Assembly (NCBI RefSeq): GCF_030818575.1
Contig: NZ_JAUTAL010000001.1
Span: 2,728,001-2,792,000 of the forward strand
Direction of reading: 5' to 3'
Length of the DNA stretch: 64,000 nt
Origin: Chryseobacterium camelliae
GTDB lineage: Bacteria; Bacteroidota; Bacteroidia; Flavobacteriales; Weeksellaceae
Shown piece after piece: positions 44,337-54,161 of the stretch. Every line of letters starts with the position of its first letter. The stretch's first letter is position 1. Position numbers and translations under genes: made by a program. The notes under the pieces were generated by a model that was not told the DNA's origin, did not search any database, and was given only the letters and a program-made list of their open reading frames with translations.

Positions 44337-45497
44337 ATGAAACAATCTGTAAAAACCAGGATCATCCTTCTCTTATCCGGTATCATTCTTTTGCAGAGCT
44401 GCACCAAAGCAGCAGAGAATACTGCTGTTGCGCCTCCTCCGCCTGAATTGCCCGTATATACTGTCATTACCTCTCCCGCTACTGTTTACCAGGAGTTTCC
44501 AACTGCGCTTGAAGGAAAGAACAATGTTGAAATCAGGTCTCAGGTAGACGGTTACCTTGACAAAATTTACGTGGAAGAGGGCGCATACGTGAGAGCCGGA
44601 CAGCCCCTGTTTAAAATAGATTCCAGAGCTTACGGAGAACAGATGCATATGGCACAGGCTAACCTTCAGGTTGCCAATGCCAACATCCAGAAAGCTAAAG
44701 TGGAAGTCGATCGCCTGGAACCTTTGGTTGCCGCCAAAGTGGTTTCTGATGTCCAACTGAGGACGGCTAAAGCCAATTACGCTGCTGCTGTTGCCGCTGC
44801 CTCCCAGGCCAAAGCATCAGTGGGCGGAGCGAGGATCAATGTAGGATTCACCACCATTACCGCTCCGGTAAGTGGATACATCGGAAGAATCCAGTACAAA
44901 AAAGGAAGCCTGATTTCCAGAACTGATGCTAACCCGCTAACACTCCTTTCGGACATCAGTGAAATTTACGCGTATTTCTCACTGAGCGAGCTGGACTTCA
45001 TTGGTTTTCAGAAAACTTATGAAGGAGCAACCCTGGAGGAAAAGTTGAAAAAAATGCCTATGGTAGATCTTGTTATTGCTGACAATAGCATATATCCTCA
45101 TCGAGGCGTGATGAAGATTGTGGACGGGCAGTTTGATAAATCTACGGGAGCAATCAGCGTAAGAGCTGTTTTCCCTAATCCAAACGGGGTTCTCAGGACA
45201 GGAAATACCGGAAGAATCCGAATGCCTCAGCTGTTTTCCAACACTATGGTGATTCCTCAGGAATCTACATTTGAAATCCAGGATAAAACCTATGTCTACG
45301 TTGTAGGAAAAGACGGGAAAGTGACCGGGAAGCCTGTGAAAATTTCCGGCAAAACGGAAAGCTATTATTTCATTTCAGAAGGACTGGCCAAAGGGGATAA
45401 AATAGTATTCACCGGCATCGGCAACCTGAAAGACGGCGTTTTGATCAAGCAAAAACCTATTTCTTCAGACAGCCTGCTGAAAGCTAAACCTTTGTAA
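44337..45497 (+). CDS. RND efflux periplasmic adaptor (AcrA-type lipoprotein)
   Basis: 386-aa membrane fusion protein. A signal peptide with lipobox LLQSC anchors it. The biotinyl-lipoyl-like domain has VEIRSQVDGYLDKIYVEEGAYV, the hairpin region is Ala-rich (NYAAAVAAASQAKASVGGA), and ITAPVSGYIGRIQYKKGSLI and the C-terminal barrel (NTGRIRMPQLF, GLAKGDKIVFTGIGNLKDGV) are typical HlyD/AcrA features. It joins the inner-membrane pump to the outer-membrane channel. First gene of the pump operon. Confidence 0.93.
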   Translation: MKQSVKTRIILLLSGIILLQSCTKAAENTAVAPPPPELPVYTVITSPATVYQEFPTALEGKNNVEIRSQVDGYLDKIYVEEGAYVRAGQPLFKIDSRAYGEQMHMAQANLQVANANIQKAKVEVDRLEPLVAAKVVSDVQLRTAKANYAAAVAAASQAKASVGGARINVGFTTITAPVSGYIGRIQYKKGSLISRTDANPLTLLSDISEIYAYFSLSELDFIGFQKTYEGATLEEKLKKMPMVDLVIADNSIYPHRGVMKIVDGQFDKSTGAISVRAVFPNPNGVLRTGNTGRIRMPQLFSNTMVIPQESTFEIQDKTYVYVVGKDGKVTGKPVKISGKTESYYFISEGLAKGDKIVFTGIGNLKDGVLIKQKPISSDSLLKAKPL

Positions 45498-45538
45498 GCA
45501 TTCCTAAGCTTTAACAACATTAAAAATTAAACCATCCC

Positions 45539-48500
45539 ATGTTAAAACAATTTATAGAAAGGCCGGTACTTTCAACCGTCATCTCCATTATCCTGCTGCT
45601 GCTTGGAGCCTTGTCGGTATTCAATCTTCCGATTACCCTGTTTCCGGATATTGCCCCGCCAAGCGTGCAGGTAACTGCCTTCTACCCCGGTGCCAATGCC
45701 GAAGTTGTGGCCCGTTCTGTGGCTACGCCTATTGAAGAAGCGGTAAACGGTGTGGAGAACATGACATATATGACCTCCAATTCCAGCAACGACGGTACCA
45801 TGACCCTCAGCGTATTCTTTAAGCAGGGTTCAGACGCAGACAATGCTGCCGTAAATGTGCAGAACCGGGTATCGAAAGCCATGAGCCAACTCCCGCAGGA
45901 AGTGGTGCAGGCCGGAATTTCAACCCAGAAGGTACAGAACAGTATGATCATGTTTATGGGTTTAACCAGCGATGACCCTAAACAGTATGATGAGCTCTTC
46001 CTTCAGAACTATATGAAGATCAACATTATTCCTCAGATACAGCGTATCCCCGGTGTAGCCCAGGCCCAGGTATTCGGAACGAGGGATTATTCCATGAGGA
46101 TCTGGCTGAAGCCGGACCGACTGGCTGCCAACAACTTATCGCCTCAGGAAGTCCTTGCTGCGGTAAAAGATCATAACCTGGAAGCTGCACCCGGCCGCCT
46201 CGGGCAGGGAAGTAAGGAAACGTATGAATACATCCTTAAATACAAGGGAAAACTGAATAAAAACGAAGATTATGAAAATATAGCCGTTAAGGCGAATAAT
46301 GACGGATCTTTTCTGAGGCTGAAAGATGTAGCCAGGGTGGAATTCGGTTCCTACACTTATACTGCTGCCAACAGAGTAGACGGGAAGCCTGTATCCGGTT
46401 TTGCCATACTGCAGACGGCAGGATCCAATGCCAATGATATCCTGACTGAAATTGAAAAGCAGGTGGACCAGTTTTCTACCACGCTGCCCAAAGGGGTAAA
46501 ACCGATCATCATGTATAATTCCAAAGACTTCCTGGATGCTTCCATCCATCAGGTTGTGGAAACACTTGTGATTGCCTTCATCCTGGTATTTATTGTGGTG
46601 TATATCTTCCTGCAGGATTTCAGATCCACTTTAATCCCGGCGATTGCGGTTCCGGTAGCGATTATCGGTACTTTCTTCTTCCTTCAGCTGTTTGGGTTCA
46701 GCATTAATATGTTAACCCTGTTTGCACTGGTTCTGGCGATCGGTATCGTTGTAGATGATGCCATCGTTGTGGTAGAGGCTGTCCATTCAAAAATGGAACA
46801 TACAGGAATGGCAGTAGACCATGCAACCACGCATTCCATGAGCGAAATTTCAGGGGCTATTATTTCAATCACCCTAGTGATGTGTGCCGTATTTATTCCT
46901 GTAGGATTCATGCAGGGCCCGGCAGGGGTTTTCTACAGGCAGTTTGCTTTCACCCTGGTTATTGCGATTATGATTTCAGCGGTTAACGCTTTGACCTTAA
47001 GCCCGGCTTTATGTGCACTGATTCTAAATGATCCACAGGACGGCCATGAAGGACATGGAAATAAAAAAGGTTTCGGAGCCAGGTTTTTCAGGGCATTCAA
47101 TACCAGCTTTAATAAGATGACCGGCAAATACATCTACAGCCTCAAATTCCTGATCAAAAACAAATGGATAGCTGTCGGAGGCCTTGCAGTTATTACCTTA
47201 GCCAGTATATTCCTGATCAGGAAGGCACCTTCAGGATTTATTCCTACGGAAGACCAGGGATTTGTACTGTATGCGGTGAATACACCTCCAGGAAGCTCAC
47301 TGGAAAGGACCCACAGGGCAACGGAGCAGATCGACGCCATTGTAAAAGGGGAAAAGGCTACAAACCACCTCTGGGTTGCCGACGGCCTCAACTTTATCAG
47401 CAATGCCAACGCATCTCCGTATTCTGCAGGTTTCATAAAACTTAAAGATTACAAAGACCGTGGCGAGATGAAAGATCCGGACCAGATTGCCGCTGCATTG
47501 ACAGGTAAGGTAGGCCAGGTAAAAGATGCCAGCGCATTCTTCTTCAACTTCCCTACAGTGCAGGGATTCGGGAATGTTTCCGGTTTTGAGTTCATGCTTC
47601 AGGATAAAACAAACGGATCTTTTGAACAACTGGGAAAAACCACGCAGGCTTTCATCGGCGAGCTGATGAAACGTCCGGAAATTGCATTTGCCTTCACAAC
47701 ATATGCCGCAGGAAATCCTCAGTATACCATTGATGTAGATGCGGACAAAGCCAACCAGCTGGGTGTTTCGGTAACTGAACTGATGCAGACCATGCAGATC
47801 TATTACGGAAGCAGCTTTGTGTCAGACTTCAACCGGTTCGGTAAATATTACCGCGTGATGGCTCAGGCGGATATTGCTTACCGTACGGATGCGAATTCGC
47901 TGGAAGGCATTTATGTAAAAAACAATTTAGGAGAAATGGTACCGGTAAAAACGCTTGTCACCCTGAAAAGGACTTTCGGGCCGGAAACCGTTACCAGGAA
48001 CAACTTGTTCAATGCGGTAACCATCAACGGAACCCCTAAACCTGGTTACAGTACCGGGGATGCCATTAAAGCCGTAGAAGAAGTGGCCCAGCAATCTTTG
48101 CCAAGAGGTTACGGTTACGAATGGACAGGTATTACGCGCGAAGAAATCAAGACCGGAGGCCAGACAGCCTTTGTATTTCTGCTGAGCATCATGTTCGTCT
48201 ATTTCCTGCTGGCTGCACAATACGAAAGCTATATCCTTCCGTTTGCTGTGATCCTTACCGTTCCGACAGGGATTTTCGGAGTTTTCGCCTTTACAGGCTT
48301 AGCAGGAATTGATAATAATATTTACGTTCAGGTCGGACTGATCATGCTTGTAGGATTACTGGCTAAAAATGCCATCCTGATCGTAGAATTTGCCGTCCAG
48401 AGGAGAAAGGCTGGCAAAACGTTGATTGAATCTGCTTTACAGGCTTCCAGGCTTCGTCTGAGACCGATCCTGATGACGTCATTCGCCTTTATTATCGGTA

Positions 48501-48709
48501 TGCTTCCGCTCGTATGGACGCAGGGAGCTGCTGCCAAGGGAAATCATTCCATCGGGATCAGTACGGTAGGCGGAATGTTTACCGGAGTAGTCCTGGGAAT
48601 TTTCATTATTCCTGTTATGTACGTGATTTTTCAGTACCTGCACGAGAAAATGCCGAGCAGAAAAAAGAAAAGGCTGCATAGAGAGAAATTATTGGCTGCA
48701 GCCCACTGA
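45539..48709 (+). CDS. RND multidrug efflux transporter, HAE1 (AcrB-type)
   Basis: 1056-aa inner-membrane proton antiporter with 12 helices and two large periplasmic loops. It begins FIERPVLSTVISIILLLLGAL; the fourth helix has LAIGIVVDDAIVVVEAVHSKME, whose paired Asp residues carry protons. GFIPTEDQGFVLYAVNTPPGSS and the late SIMFVYFLLAAQYESYILP and GLLAKNAILIVEFAV are family hallmarks. It lies 41 nt after the adaptor and 101 nt before the outer-membrane factor. Substrates are likely to be hydrophobic drugs or metabolites. Confidence 0.96.
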   Translation: MLKQFIERPVLSTVISIILLLLGALSVFNLPITLFPDIAPPSVQVTAFYPGANAEVVARSVATPIEEAVNGVENMTYMTSNSSNDGTMTLSVFFKQGSDADNAAVNVQNRVSKAMSQLPQEVVQAGISTQKVQNSMIMFMGLTSDDPKQYDELFLQNYMKINIIPQIQRIPGVAQAQVFGTRDYSMRIWLKPDRLAANNLSPQEVLAAVKDHNLEAAPGRLGQGSKETYEYILKYKGKLNKNEDYENIAVKANNDGSFLRLKDVARVEFGSYTYTAANRVDGKPVSGFAILQTAGSNANDILTEIEKQVDQFSTTLPKGVKPIIMYNSKDFLDASIHQVVETLVIAFILVFIVVYIFLQDFRSTLIPAIAVPVAIIGTFFFLQLFGFSINMLTLFALVLAIGIVVDDAIVVVEAVHSKMEHTGMAVDHATTHSMSEISGAIISITLVMCAVFIPVGFMQGPAGVFYRQFAFTLVIAIMISAVNALTLSPALCALILNDPQDGHEGHGNKKGFGARFFRAFNTSFNKMTGKYIYSLKFLIKNKWIAVGGLAVITLASIFLIRKAPSGFIPTEDQGFVLYAVNTPPGSSLERTHRATEQIDAIVKGEKATNHLWVADGLNFISNANASPYSAGFIKLKDYKDRGEMKDPDQIAAALTGKVGQVKDASAFFFNFPTVQGFGNVSGFEFMLQDKTNGSFEQLGKTTQAFIGELMKRPEIAFAFTTYAAGNPQYTIDVDADKANQLGVSVTELMQTMQIYYGSSFVSDFNRFGKYYRVMAQADIAYRTDANSLEGIYVKNNLGEMVPVKTLVTLKRTFGPETVTRNNLFNAVTINGTPKPGYSTGDAIKAVEEVAQQSLPRGYGYEWTGITREEIKTGGQTAFVFLLSIMFVYFLLAAQYESYILPFAVILTVPTGIFGVFAFTGLAGIDNNIYVQVGLIMLVGLLAKNAILIVEFAVQRRKAGKTLIESALQASRLRLRPILMTSFAFIIGMLPLVWTQGAAAKGNHSIGISTVGGMFTGVVLGIFIIPVMYVIFQYLHEKMPSRKKKRLHREKLLAAAH

Positions 48710-48810
48710 GATTGATTATGGCTGATCAAAAAGTTATTTATAAACATACTAAACCTTCGGCCATCATCAGAGTATTTCGGAATTAAACCAATACTAAACT
48801 ATTTAACATT

Positions 48811-50223
48811 ATGAAAAGAGTAAAAAATATCATCATAACATTTGCGCTGGCATTGGGGTCTGTTTCATGTGTGTCTAAACTGGCCTTTAAAGAGCCGGAA
48901 ACCAATCTACCGGAACAATTCCAGTATACGGCAACAGCGGATACCGCAAGTATTGCCAACCTCCAATGGAGAGAGTTTTTCAGTGATCCGGTCCTCCAGA
49001 AACTTATTGAAAAGGGTATTCAGCACAATTACGACCTGCAGATTGCCTTACAGCAGGTTGCTTCTTCACAGGAGCGGCTGATGCAGGCCAAATACCTCCA
49101 GTATCCGGACATCGGGTTCGGTGTTGCCGCACAGATTTCAAAGCCTTCAAAGAACAGCATGAACGGGCAGAGCCTGAATCTGTTCCTCGGTCAGAACCAT
49201 GTGGAAGATTATAACGCAGCCTTTAACCTTTCCTGGGAAGCGGACATATGGGGAAAGATCAAAAACCAGCAGGAAGTATCCAGGATGCAGTACCTTCAGA
49301 CATATGAAGCGACCAAGGCCATCCAGACGCAGGTGGTTGCGGCCATTGCCCAAGGCTATTACAATCTGCTGATGCTGGATAAACAGCTTCAGATCGCACA
49401 ATCGAATCTGGAACTGAGCCGGAATACCTTATCTATTACGGAGAAAATGTGGCAGAGCGGCGACACTACCTCTCTGGGTGTTCAGCAGGCTACTGCACAG
49501 AAGCAATCTACGGAACTCCTGATTACCCAGCTGGAGCAGAATATTGCCATCCAGGAAAATGCACTGAGCATCCTGGTAGGGGAAAATCCTGGTAAGGTAA
49601 ACAGGACGCTTGAAATGTCTGATACTTCCCTGCCCCAGCATATTTCTGCAGGGCTACCTGCTGCAATGGTGAGCCGCCGCCCGGATGTCCGCCGTCAGGA
49701 ACTGGCCGTTCTGGAATCCAACGCTATGATAGGCATTGCCCAGGCCAATATGTATCCTGCACTGAGGATTACTGCCAATGGTGGCGTCAATTCATTTAAA
49801 TTTGATAATTGGTTCCAGATGCCTGCATCCTTATTCGGCTCCGTTCTGGGAGGGCTTACCCAGCCCATTTTCCAAAAGAGGCAGTTGAAAACAGACCTGA
49901 ATGTCGCTAAGATCCAAAGGGAGAAAAATGTACTGGCCTTCCGGCAGTCGGTTTTAAATGCTGTGGGTGAAGTTTCTGATGCCCTGGTTTCCAATGAAAG
50001 CCTGAAAGTCCAGGAACAGAAAGCATCTGAACAGGTGAATACCCTCAAAGATGGGATCAAAAGCGCCGAAATGCTTTATAAAGGCGGAATGGCCAATTAC
50101 CTGGAGGTCATTACGGCACAGGGAAATTCGCTACAGGCCGAACTGAATCTGGCATCCGTAAAAAGACAGCGTCTGAGCAGCATCGTAGATCTCTACCGAG
50201 CCTTAGGCGGAGGCTGGAAGTAG
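48811..50223 (+). CDS. Outer-membrane efflux channel lipoprotein (OprM/NodT type)
   Basis: 470-aa TolC-like protein. A lipobox (GSVSC) follows the signal peptide. ANLQWREFFSDPVLQKLIEKGIQHNYDLQIA, AAFNLSWEADIWGKIKNQ, the internal repeat (ANMYPALRITANGGVN) and MVSRRPDVRRQELAVLESNA are the NodT-family pattern of two helical-barrel repeats. It completes the tripartite pump with the two preceding genes. A terminator follows. Confidence 0.94.
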   Translation: MKRVKNIIITFALALGSVSCVSKLAFKEPETNLPEQFQYTATADTASIANLQWREFFSDPVLQKLIEKGIQHNYDLQIALQQVASSQERLMQAKYLQYPDIGFGVAAQISKPSKNSMNGQSLNLFLGQNHVEDYNAAFNLSWEADIWGKIKNQQEVSRMQYLQTYEATKAIQTQVVAAIAQGYYNLLMLDKQLQIAQSNLELSRNTLSITEKMWQSGDTTSLGVQQATAQKQSTELLITQLEQNIAIQENALSILVGENPGKVNRTLEMSDTSLPQHISAGLPAAMVSRRPDVRRQELAVLESNAMIGIAQANMYPALRITANGGVNSFKFDNWFQMPASLFGSVLGGLTQPIFQKRQLKTDLNVAKIQREKNVLAFRQSVLNAVGEVSDALVSNESLKVQEQKASEQVNTLKDGIKSAEMLYKGGMANYLEVITAQGNSLQAELNLASVKRQRLSSIVDLYRALGGGWK

Positions 50224-50264
50224 TGCACGAACGCATCCAAACTATTGATTATATTGTTAGAAAG

Positions 50265-50295
50265 TGTGGCCCTCCGGGGCCGCATTTTTATTTTT
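50265..50295 (+). terminator. Terminator of the efflux operon
   Basis: GC-rich 8-bp stem (TGTGGCCC with one GT pair against GGGCCGCA) and a short loop, followed by TTTTTATTTTT. Confidence 0.8.
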
Positions 50296-50374
50296 AGAAT
50301 ACTATTTCAGTTGATTCCTGCCGTTGAATTCCAGATTAATAATCTGTATCAATCTTTCTGCTTTAATGATGATG

Positions 50375-51286
50375 TCACTTCATCAGGCTTTTGATATGCA
50401 AAATCAGGCTTTCAAAATCATTGGGCCCATATCCTAAAGGCAGGTAATAGATATCATCTGCTTTCCGGTACCAGGTTAGCTGGCGTTTGGCATACCTCCG
50501 ACTGTTTTTCTTGATTTCAGAAACAGCAAAATCCAGGTCCCATTCACCGTCAAAGTATTTAAAGAGTTCGGAATAGCCTACAGTATTCAATGCGGTCAGA
50601 TGCCTGAAGTCTTCCAGCCCCTTTGCTTCTTCCAGCAGTCCGTTTTCCATCATGATATCCACTCTTTTGTTGATCCTCTCATATAATGCTTCCCTGGGAG
50701 CTTCAATACCGATCCGAATTACATTAAAATCCCTGGAGCCCTGAGAAACGGAAATAAGATCAGAGTATTTGGTTTGGGTTTGCCAGATGACATCAATGGC
50801 CCGCAAAAGCCTCCTGTGGTTATGGATGTCTACCACTTCAAAATATACAGGATCCAGATCTTTCAGTATTTCCTGCAGTTTTATGATACCCTCGTTTTCA
50901 AGAATAGCCTGGAGCTTTTTCTGGTTTTCATCATTAGCTTCCGGAAGGTCATTCAGCCCTTCCAGTACGGCTTTTTCATACATCATGCTGCCGCCGACCA
51001 GGATAACGGTATCTTGAGAGAGAAAAAGTTCCTGAAGTTTCTGTACAGCATCATGCTCATACTGCCCGATGGAATAGTACTCCTGAATGGAAAGATTGCC
51101 TATAAAATGATGCACTGCCTCTGCCAATTCCTGCTCAGAAGGAGCTGCCGTACCGATTTTCATTTCCCTGAAAAACTGCCTGGAGTCACAGGAAACAATC
51201 TCAGTCCCTAAATATTTTGCCAGATCAATAGCCAGTCTTGTCTTACCACTTCCCGTGGGGCCTACTACAGAAATCAAATTTTTCAT
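50375..51286 (-). CDS. miaA: tRNA dimethylallyltransferase (MiaA)
   Basis: 303 aa from the ATG at 51286 (a GTG 17 codons upstream is less likely). It prenylates A37 of tRNAs reading UNN codons. LISVVGPTGSGKTRLAIDLA (P-loop), EIVSCDSRQFFREMKIGTA (catalytic Asp), VGGSMMYEKAVLEGL, NHRRLLRAIDV and the C-terminal RYAKRQLTWYRK are MiaA hallmarks. It is divergent from yicC. No terminator is obvious beyond its stop, which is 151 bp from the efflux channel gene on the other strand. Confidence 0.95.
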   Translation of the reverse strand: MKNLISVVGPTGSGKTRLAIDLAKYLGTEIVSCDSRQFFREMKIGTAAPSEQELAEAVHHFIGNLSIQEYYSIGQYEHDAVQKLQELFLSQDTVILVGGSMMYEKAVLEGLNDLPEANDENQKKLQAILENEGIIKLQEILKDLDPVYFEVVDIHNHRRLLRAIDVIWQTQTKYSDLISVSQGSRDFNVIRIGIEAPREALYERINKRVDIMMENGLLEEAKGLEDFRHLTALNTVGYSELFKYFDGEWDLDFAVSEIKKNSRRYAKRQLTWYRKADDIYYLPLGYGPNDFESLILHIKSLMK

Positions 51287-51355
51287 CTGTTCACGCTCAT
51301 TATTATATCTGTCAGATAGAATCTTTACAGATTTCACAGTGCTAATTTAAATGTT

Positions 51356-51363
51356 TATCTTTG
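51356..51363 (+). promoter_or_regulatory. -7 promoter box for yicC-gmk
   Basis: TATCTTTG, 17 bases before the ATG at 51381. Confidence 0.55.
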
Positions 51364-51380
51364 TACAACAATAGAAAAGT

Positions 51381-52238
51381 ATGATTTTATCCATGACCGG
51401 CTTTGGTAGAGCCGAAGGTGTTTTTGAAGGAAAAAAAATCTCCGTAGATATCAAATCCCTGAACAGCAAAAGTTTTGACCTGAATATTAAAGTTCCGTTA
51501 CGCTATAAGGAAAAGGAATTTGAAATCAGGAAAATCCTTAACGACAGGATCATCCGCGGAAAGGTAGACTGCTATGTTACCGTAGAAAACCTTCAGGAAA
51601 CCACGGATGTGAAAATCAATAAGACACTTATTGACTCTTACATTACGGAACTGCGTGCCATTGCTTCGGACGGACCCGATTTCGAATACCTGAAAATGGC
51701 AGTGCGTTTTCCCGATGCCATTACCTCAAGACCTGATGAACTTACTGAAGGTGAATGGGAAAATCTGGCCGGTATTGTTCATAATGCAGTTGATAAATTC
51801 GAAGAATTCCGGAAAGCAGAAGGTAAAATCCTGCATGAGGAACTGGAAAGGAATTTGCAGAATATTGACCGGTACCTTTCTGAGGTGATTCCTTTTGAGG
51901 AAGAGCGTATCGCGAGCGTGAAAGACCGATACCAGAAGTCCCTCAAAGAATTTGAAAATGTAGACGAGACCCGTTTTTATCAGGAGATGGCCTATTTTAC
52001 TGAAAAACTGGACATTTCCGAAGAGAAAGTGCGCCTTGCACAACATCTTAAATACTATCAGGAGGTGATGGACAAAGAAGATTTTAACGGTAAAAAGCTG
52101 GGATTCATTTCACAGGAAATCGGCAGGGAGATCAACACCCTGGGATCAAAGGCTAATCACGCGGCGATCCAGAAACTGGTGGTGATGATGAAAGATGATC
52201 TTGAAAAAATTAAAGAGCAGACCCTGAACGTTTTATAA
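51381..52238 (+). CDS. YicC/YloC family endoribonuclease
   Basis: 285 aa. MILSMTGFGRAEG at the start, then SLNSKSFDLNIKVP, the segment IRRGKVDCYVT-like (RGKVDCYVTVE), and the C-terminal GKKLGFISQEIGREINTLGSKA with IQKLVVMMKDDLEKIKEQTLNVL match the YicC family, an RNase now described as an endoribonuclease acting on small RNAs or mRNA. The order yicC-gmk is conserved in many bacteria; gmk follows after 56 nt. Divergent from miaA. Confidence 0.93.
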   Translation: MILSMTGFGRAEGVFEGKKISVDIKSLNSKSFDLNIKVPLRYKEKEFEIRKILNDRIIRGKVDCYVTVENLQETTDVKINKTLIDSYITELRAIASDGPDFEYLKMAVRFPDAITSRPDELTEGEWENLAGIVHNAVDKFEEFRKAEGKILHEELERNLQNIDRYLSEVIPFEEERIASVKDRYQKSLKEFENVDETRFYQEMAYFTEKLDISEEKVRLAQHLKYYQEVMDKEDFNGKKLGFISQEIGREINTLGSKANHAAIQKLVVMMKDDLEKIKEQTLNVL

Positions 52239-52294
52239 GACACGTATCAGCGAATAAGTGAAACTTTATGTAAATCAATTATCTCTTATCATTC

Positions 52295-52855
52295 ATGAAT
52301 AAGGTTATTATATTTTCAGCCCCCTCCGGAAGCGGTAAAACCACACTGGTAAAACATGCCCTGGAAACCATTTCCGAACTTCAGTTTTCCATCTCATGCA
52401 CAACACGCCAGCCGAGAGGCAGCGAGGTACATGCCGTAGATTATCATTTTCTTTCGCCGGATGAATTCAGGCAGAAGATCGCAGAAGATGCTTTCGTAGA
52501 ATATGAGGAGGTATACACCGATAAGTATTATGGAACTCTGAAATCTGAAGTCGAAAAAATCTGGAACTTGGGCAAAGTGGTTATTTTCGATGTAGATGTA
52601 AAAGGCGGAGTTTCCCTGAAAAAATATTTCGGTGAACAGGCATTGTCCATTTTCATCAAGCCTCCAAGCATTGAAGAACTTGAGAGAAGGCTGGTTTCAA
52701 GAGATACCGATGATGCGGAAACCATAAGGATCCGGATTGAAAAATCCGAGGAGGAAATGTCCTACGCCGATCAGTTTGATACCATTGTGGTCAATGATGA
52801 TCTGGAGAAAGCAAAAAAAGAAATAGAACTTTTAATAAGGAATTTTATAGCATAG
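52295..52855 (+). CDS. gmk: Guanylate kinase (Gmk)
   Basis: 186-aa kinase phosphorylating GMP to GDP. IIFSAPSGSGKTTLVKHAL is the P-loop, SISCTTRQPRGSEVHAVDYHFL the GMP-binding region, and VIFDVDVKGGVSLKKYF and IFIKPPSIEELERRL complete the signature. Standard length. The gene lies between yicC and nadA and is likely transcribed from the yicC promoter. Confidence 0.96.
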   Translation: MNKVIIFSAPSGSGKTTLVKHALETISELQFSISCTTRQPRGSEVHAVDYHFLSPDEFRQKIAEDAFVEYEEVYTDKYYGTLKSEVEKIWNLGKVVIFDVDVKGGVSLKKYFGEQALSIFIKPPSIEELERRLVSRDTDDAETIRIRIEKSEEEMSYADQFDTIVVNDDLEKAKKEIELLIRNFIA

Positions 52856-52962
52856 TCAGAAAGCAAGCTTCAAAAAGAATCCGAGAGGCAAAATTTAACC
52901 TGGTAAAATACCATTTCTCAATTCAAATTGCTAACTTCTGATCAACAAAACATTAAGTGGAT

Positions 52963-53982
52963 ATGAGTACCGAAACATTAGAAAAAGCCAAATCTGCCAT
53001 TCCTGTAAAGGGATTTTTAGATATAAAAGATTTTGTCATTCCGGAAGGAGACGAGCTGGTCAAAGCTATTCTGGAACTTAAGAAGGAAAAGAACGCTGTG
53101 ATCCTCGCCCATTATTATCAGCCGGGAGATATTCAGGATATCGCTGACTTCCTTGGCGATTCCTTACAGCTGGCCAGACAGGCCAAAGACACGGATGCCG
53201 ACATGATTGTATTCTGTGGGGTCCATTTTATGGCCGAAGCCGCTAAAATCCTCAACCCCACCAAAAAAGTGGTGCTTCCCGATACCATGGCCGGATGTTC
53301 ACTGGCAGACGGATGTTCGGGAGAAGGATTAAGGAAAATGCGTGAACAGTATCCAGATGCCCTGGTAGCCACTTACATCAACTGTAATGCGGAAACCAAA
53401 GCTGAGAGCGATATTATAGTAACCAGCTCCAACGCAGAAACTGTTATTGAAGCCCTGCCGAAGGATCGTCCGATCATTTTTGCCCCGGATAAAAACCTGG
53501 GTAGATACCTTTCCCAGAAAACCGGCCGTGACATGATCCTTTGGGACGGAAGCTGCATTGTTCACGAAGCATTTTCAATGGAAAGGATTGCAAAGCAGTT
53601 AGCAGACAACCCGGATGCCAAGCTGATTGCCCACCCGGAAAGTGAAGAAGCCGTATTAAAGCTGGCTCATTTCATCGGTTCCACCTCTGCCCTGCTGAAT
53701 TATGTGGAAAAAGAAGACTGCCAGAAATTTATCATTGCTACTGAAGAAGGCATCCTTCACGAAATGAAAAAGCGCGCGCCGCATAAAACCTTGATTCCTG
53801 CGCTGGTATTTGACGAAAGCTGCAACTGCTCGGAATGTTTCTACATGAAACGCAATACGATGCAGAAGCTGTATCTGTGCATGAAATATGAGCTCCCTGA
53901 AATCATCATTGATGAAGAACTCAGGTTAAAAGCACTGAAACCGATTGAAGCTATGCTCGATCTTTCAAAAAGCATCAAGTAA
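52963..53982 (+). CDS. nadA: Quinolinate synthase A (NadA)
   Basis: 339 aa from the ATG at 52963 (a GTG two codons upstream is possible). It condenses iminoaspartate with DHAP to quinolinate for NAD synthesis. AVILAHYYQPGDIQDIADFLGDS is the first repeat motif; FCGVHFMAEAAKILNP, NCNAETKAESDIIVTSSN and FDESCNCSECFYMK contain the three Cys that should hold the [4Fe-4S] cluster. PDKNLGRYLSQKTG and the Glu-rich C-terminus also fit. No nadB or nadC is nearby; a terminator follows. Confidence 0.95.
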   Translation: MSTETLEKAKSAIPVKGFLDIKDFVIPEGDELVKAILELKKEKNAVILAHYYQPGDIQDIADFLGDSLQLARQAKDTDADMIVFCGVHFMAEAAKILNPTKKVVLPDTMAGCSLADGCSGEGLRKMREQYPDALVATYINCNAETKAESDIIVTSSNAETVIEALPKDRPIIFAPDKNLGRYLSQKTGRDMILWDGSCIVHEAFSMERIAKQLADNPDAKLIAHPESEEAVLKLAHFIGSTSALLNYVEKEDCQKFIIATEEGILHEMKKRAPHKTLIPALVFDESCNCSECFYMKRNTMQKLYLCMKYELPEIIIDEELRLKALKPIEAMLDLSKSIK

Positions 53983-54035
53983 TTTTTTCATAACTTATCG
54001 AAGATATATTCTAAAAAGATAAATCATTCAAAAAT

Positions 54036-54070
54036 AAAAATGGTCGGAATCAATTTCTGACCATTTTTTT
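54036..54070 (+). terminator. Terminator of nadA
   Basis: 10-bp stem AAAAATGGTC / GACCATTTTT with a 13-nt loop, followed by a T run. Confidence 0.85.
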
Positions 54071-54077
54071 TATTCCA

Positions 54078-54107
54078 AAATAAAAGGCCGGAAGAGGTCT
54101 TCCGGCC
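54078..54107 (-). terminator. Terminator of susCD
   Basis: 10-bp stem GGCCGGAAGA / TCTTCCGGCC; on the minus strand it is followed by TTTTATTTT. It lies 55 bases past the susD stop. Confidence 0.8.
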
Positions 54108-54161
54108 ATAGTTAGCTTAAGAGCTAATTTTTAAATATGAATCTGTTAAGTGAAATGTCTC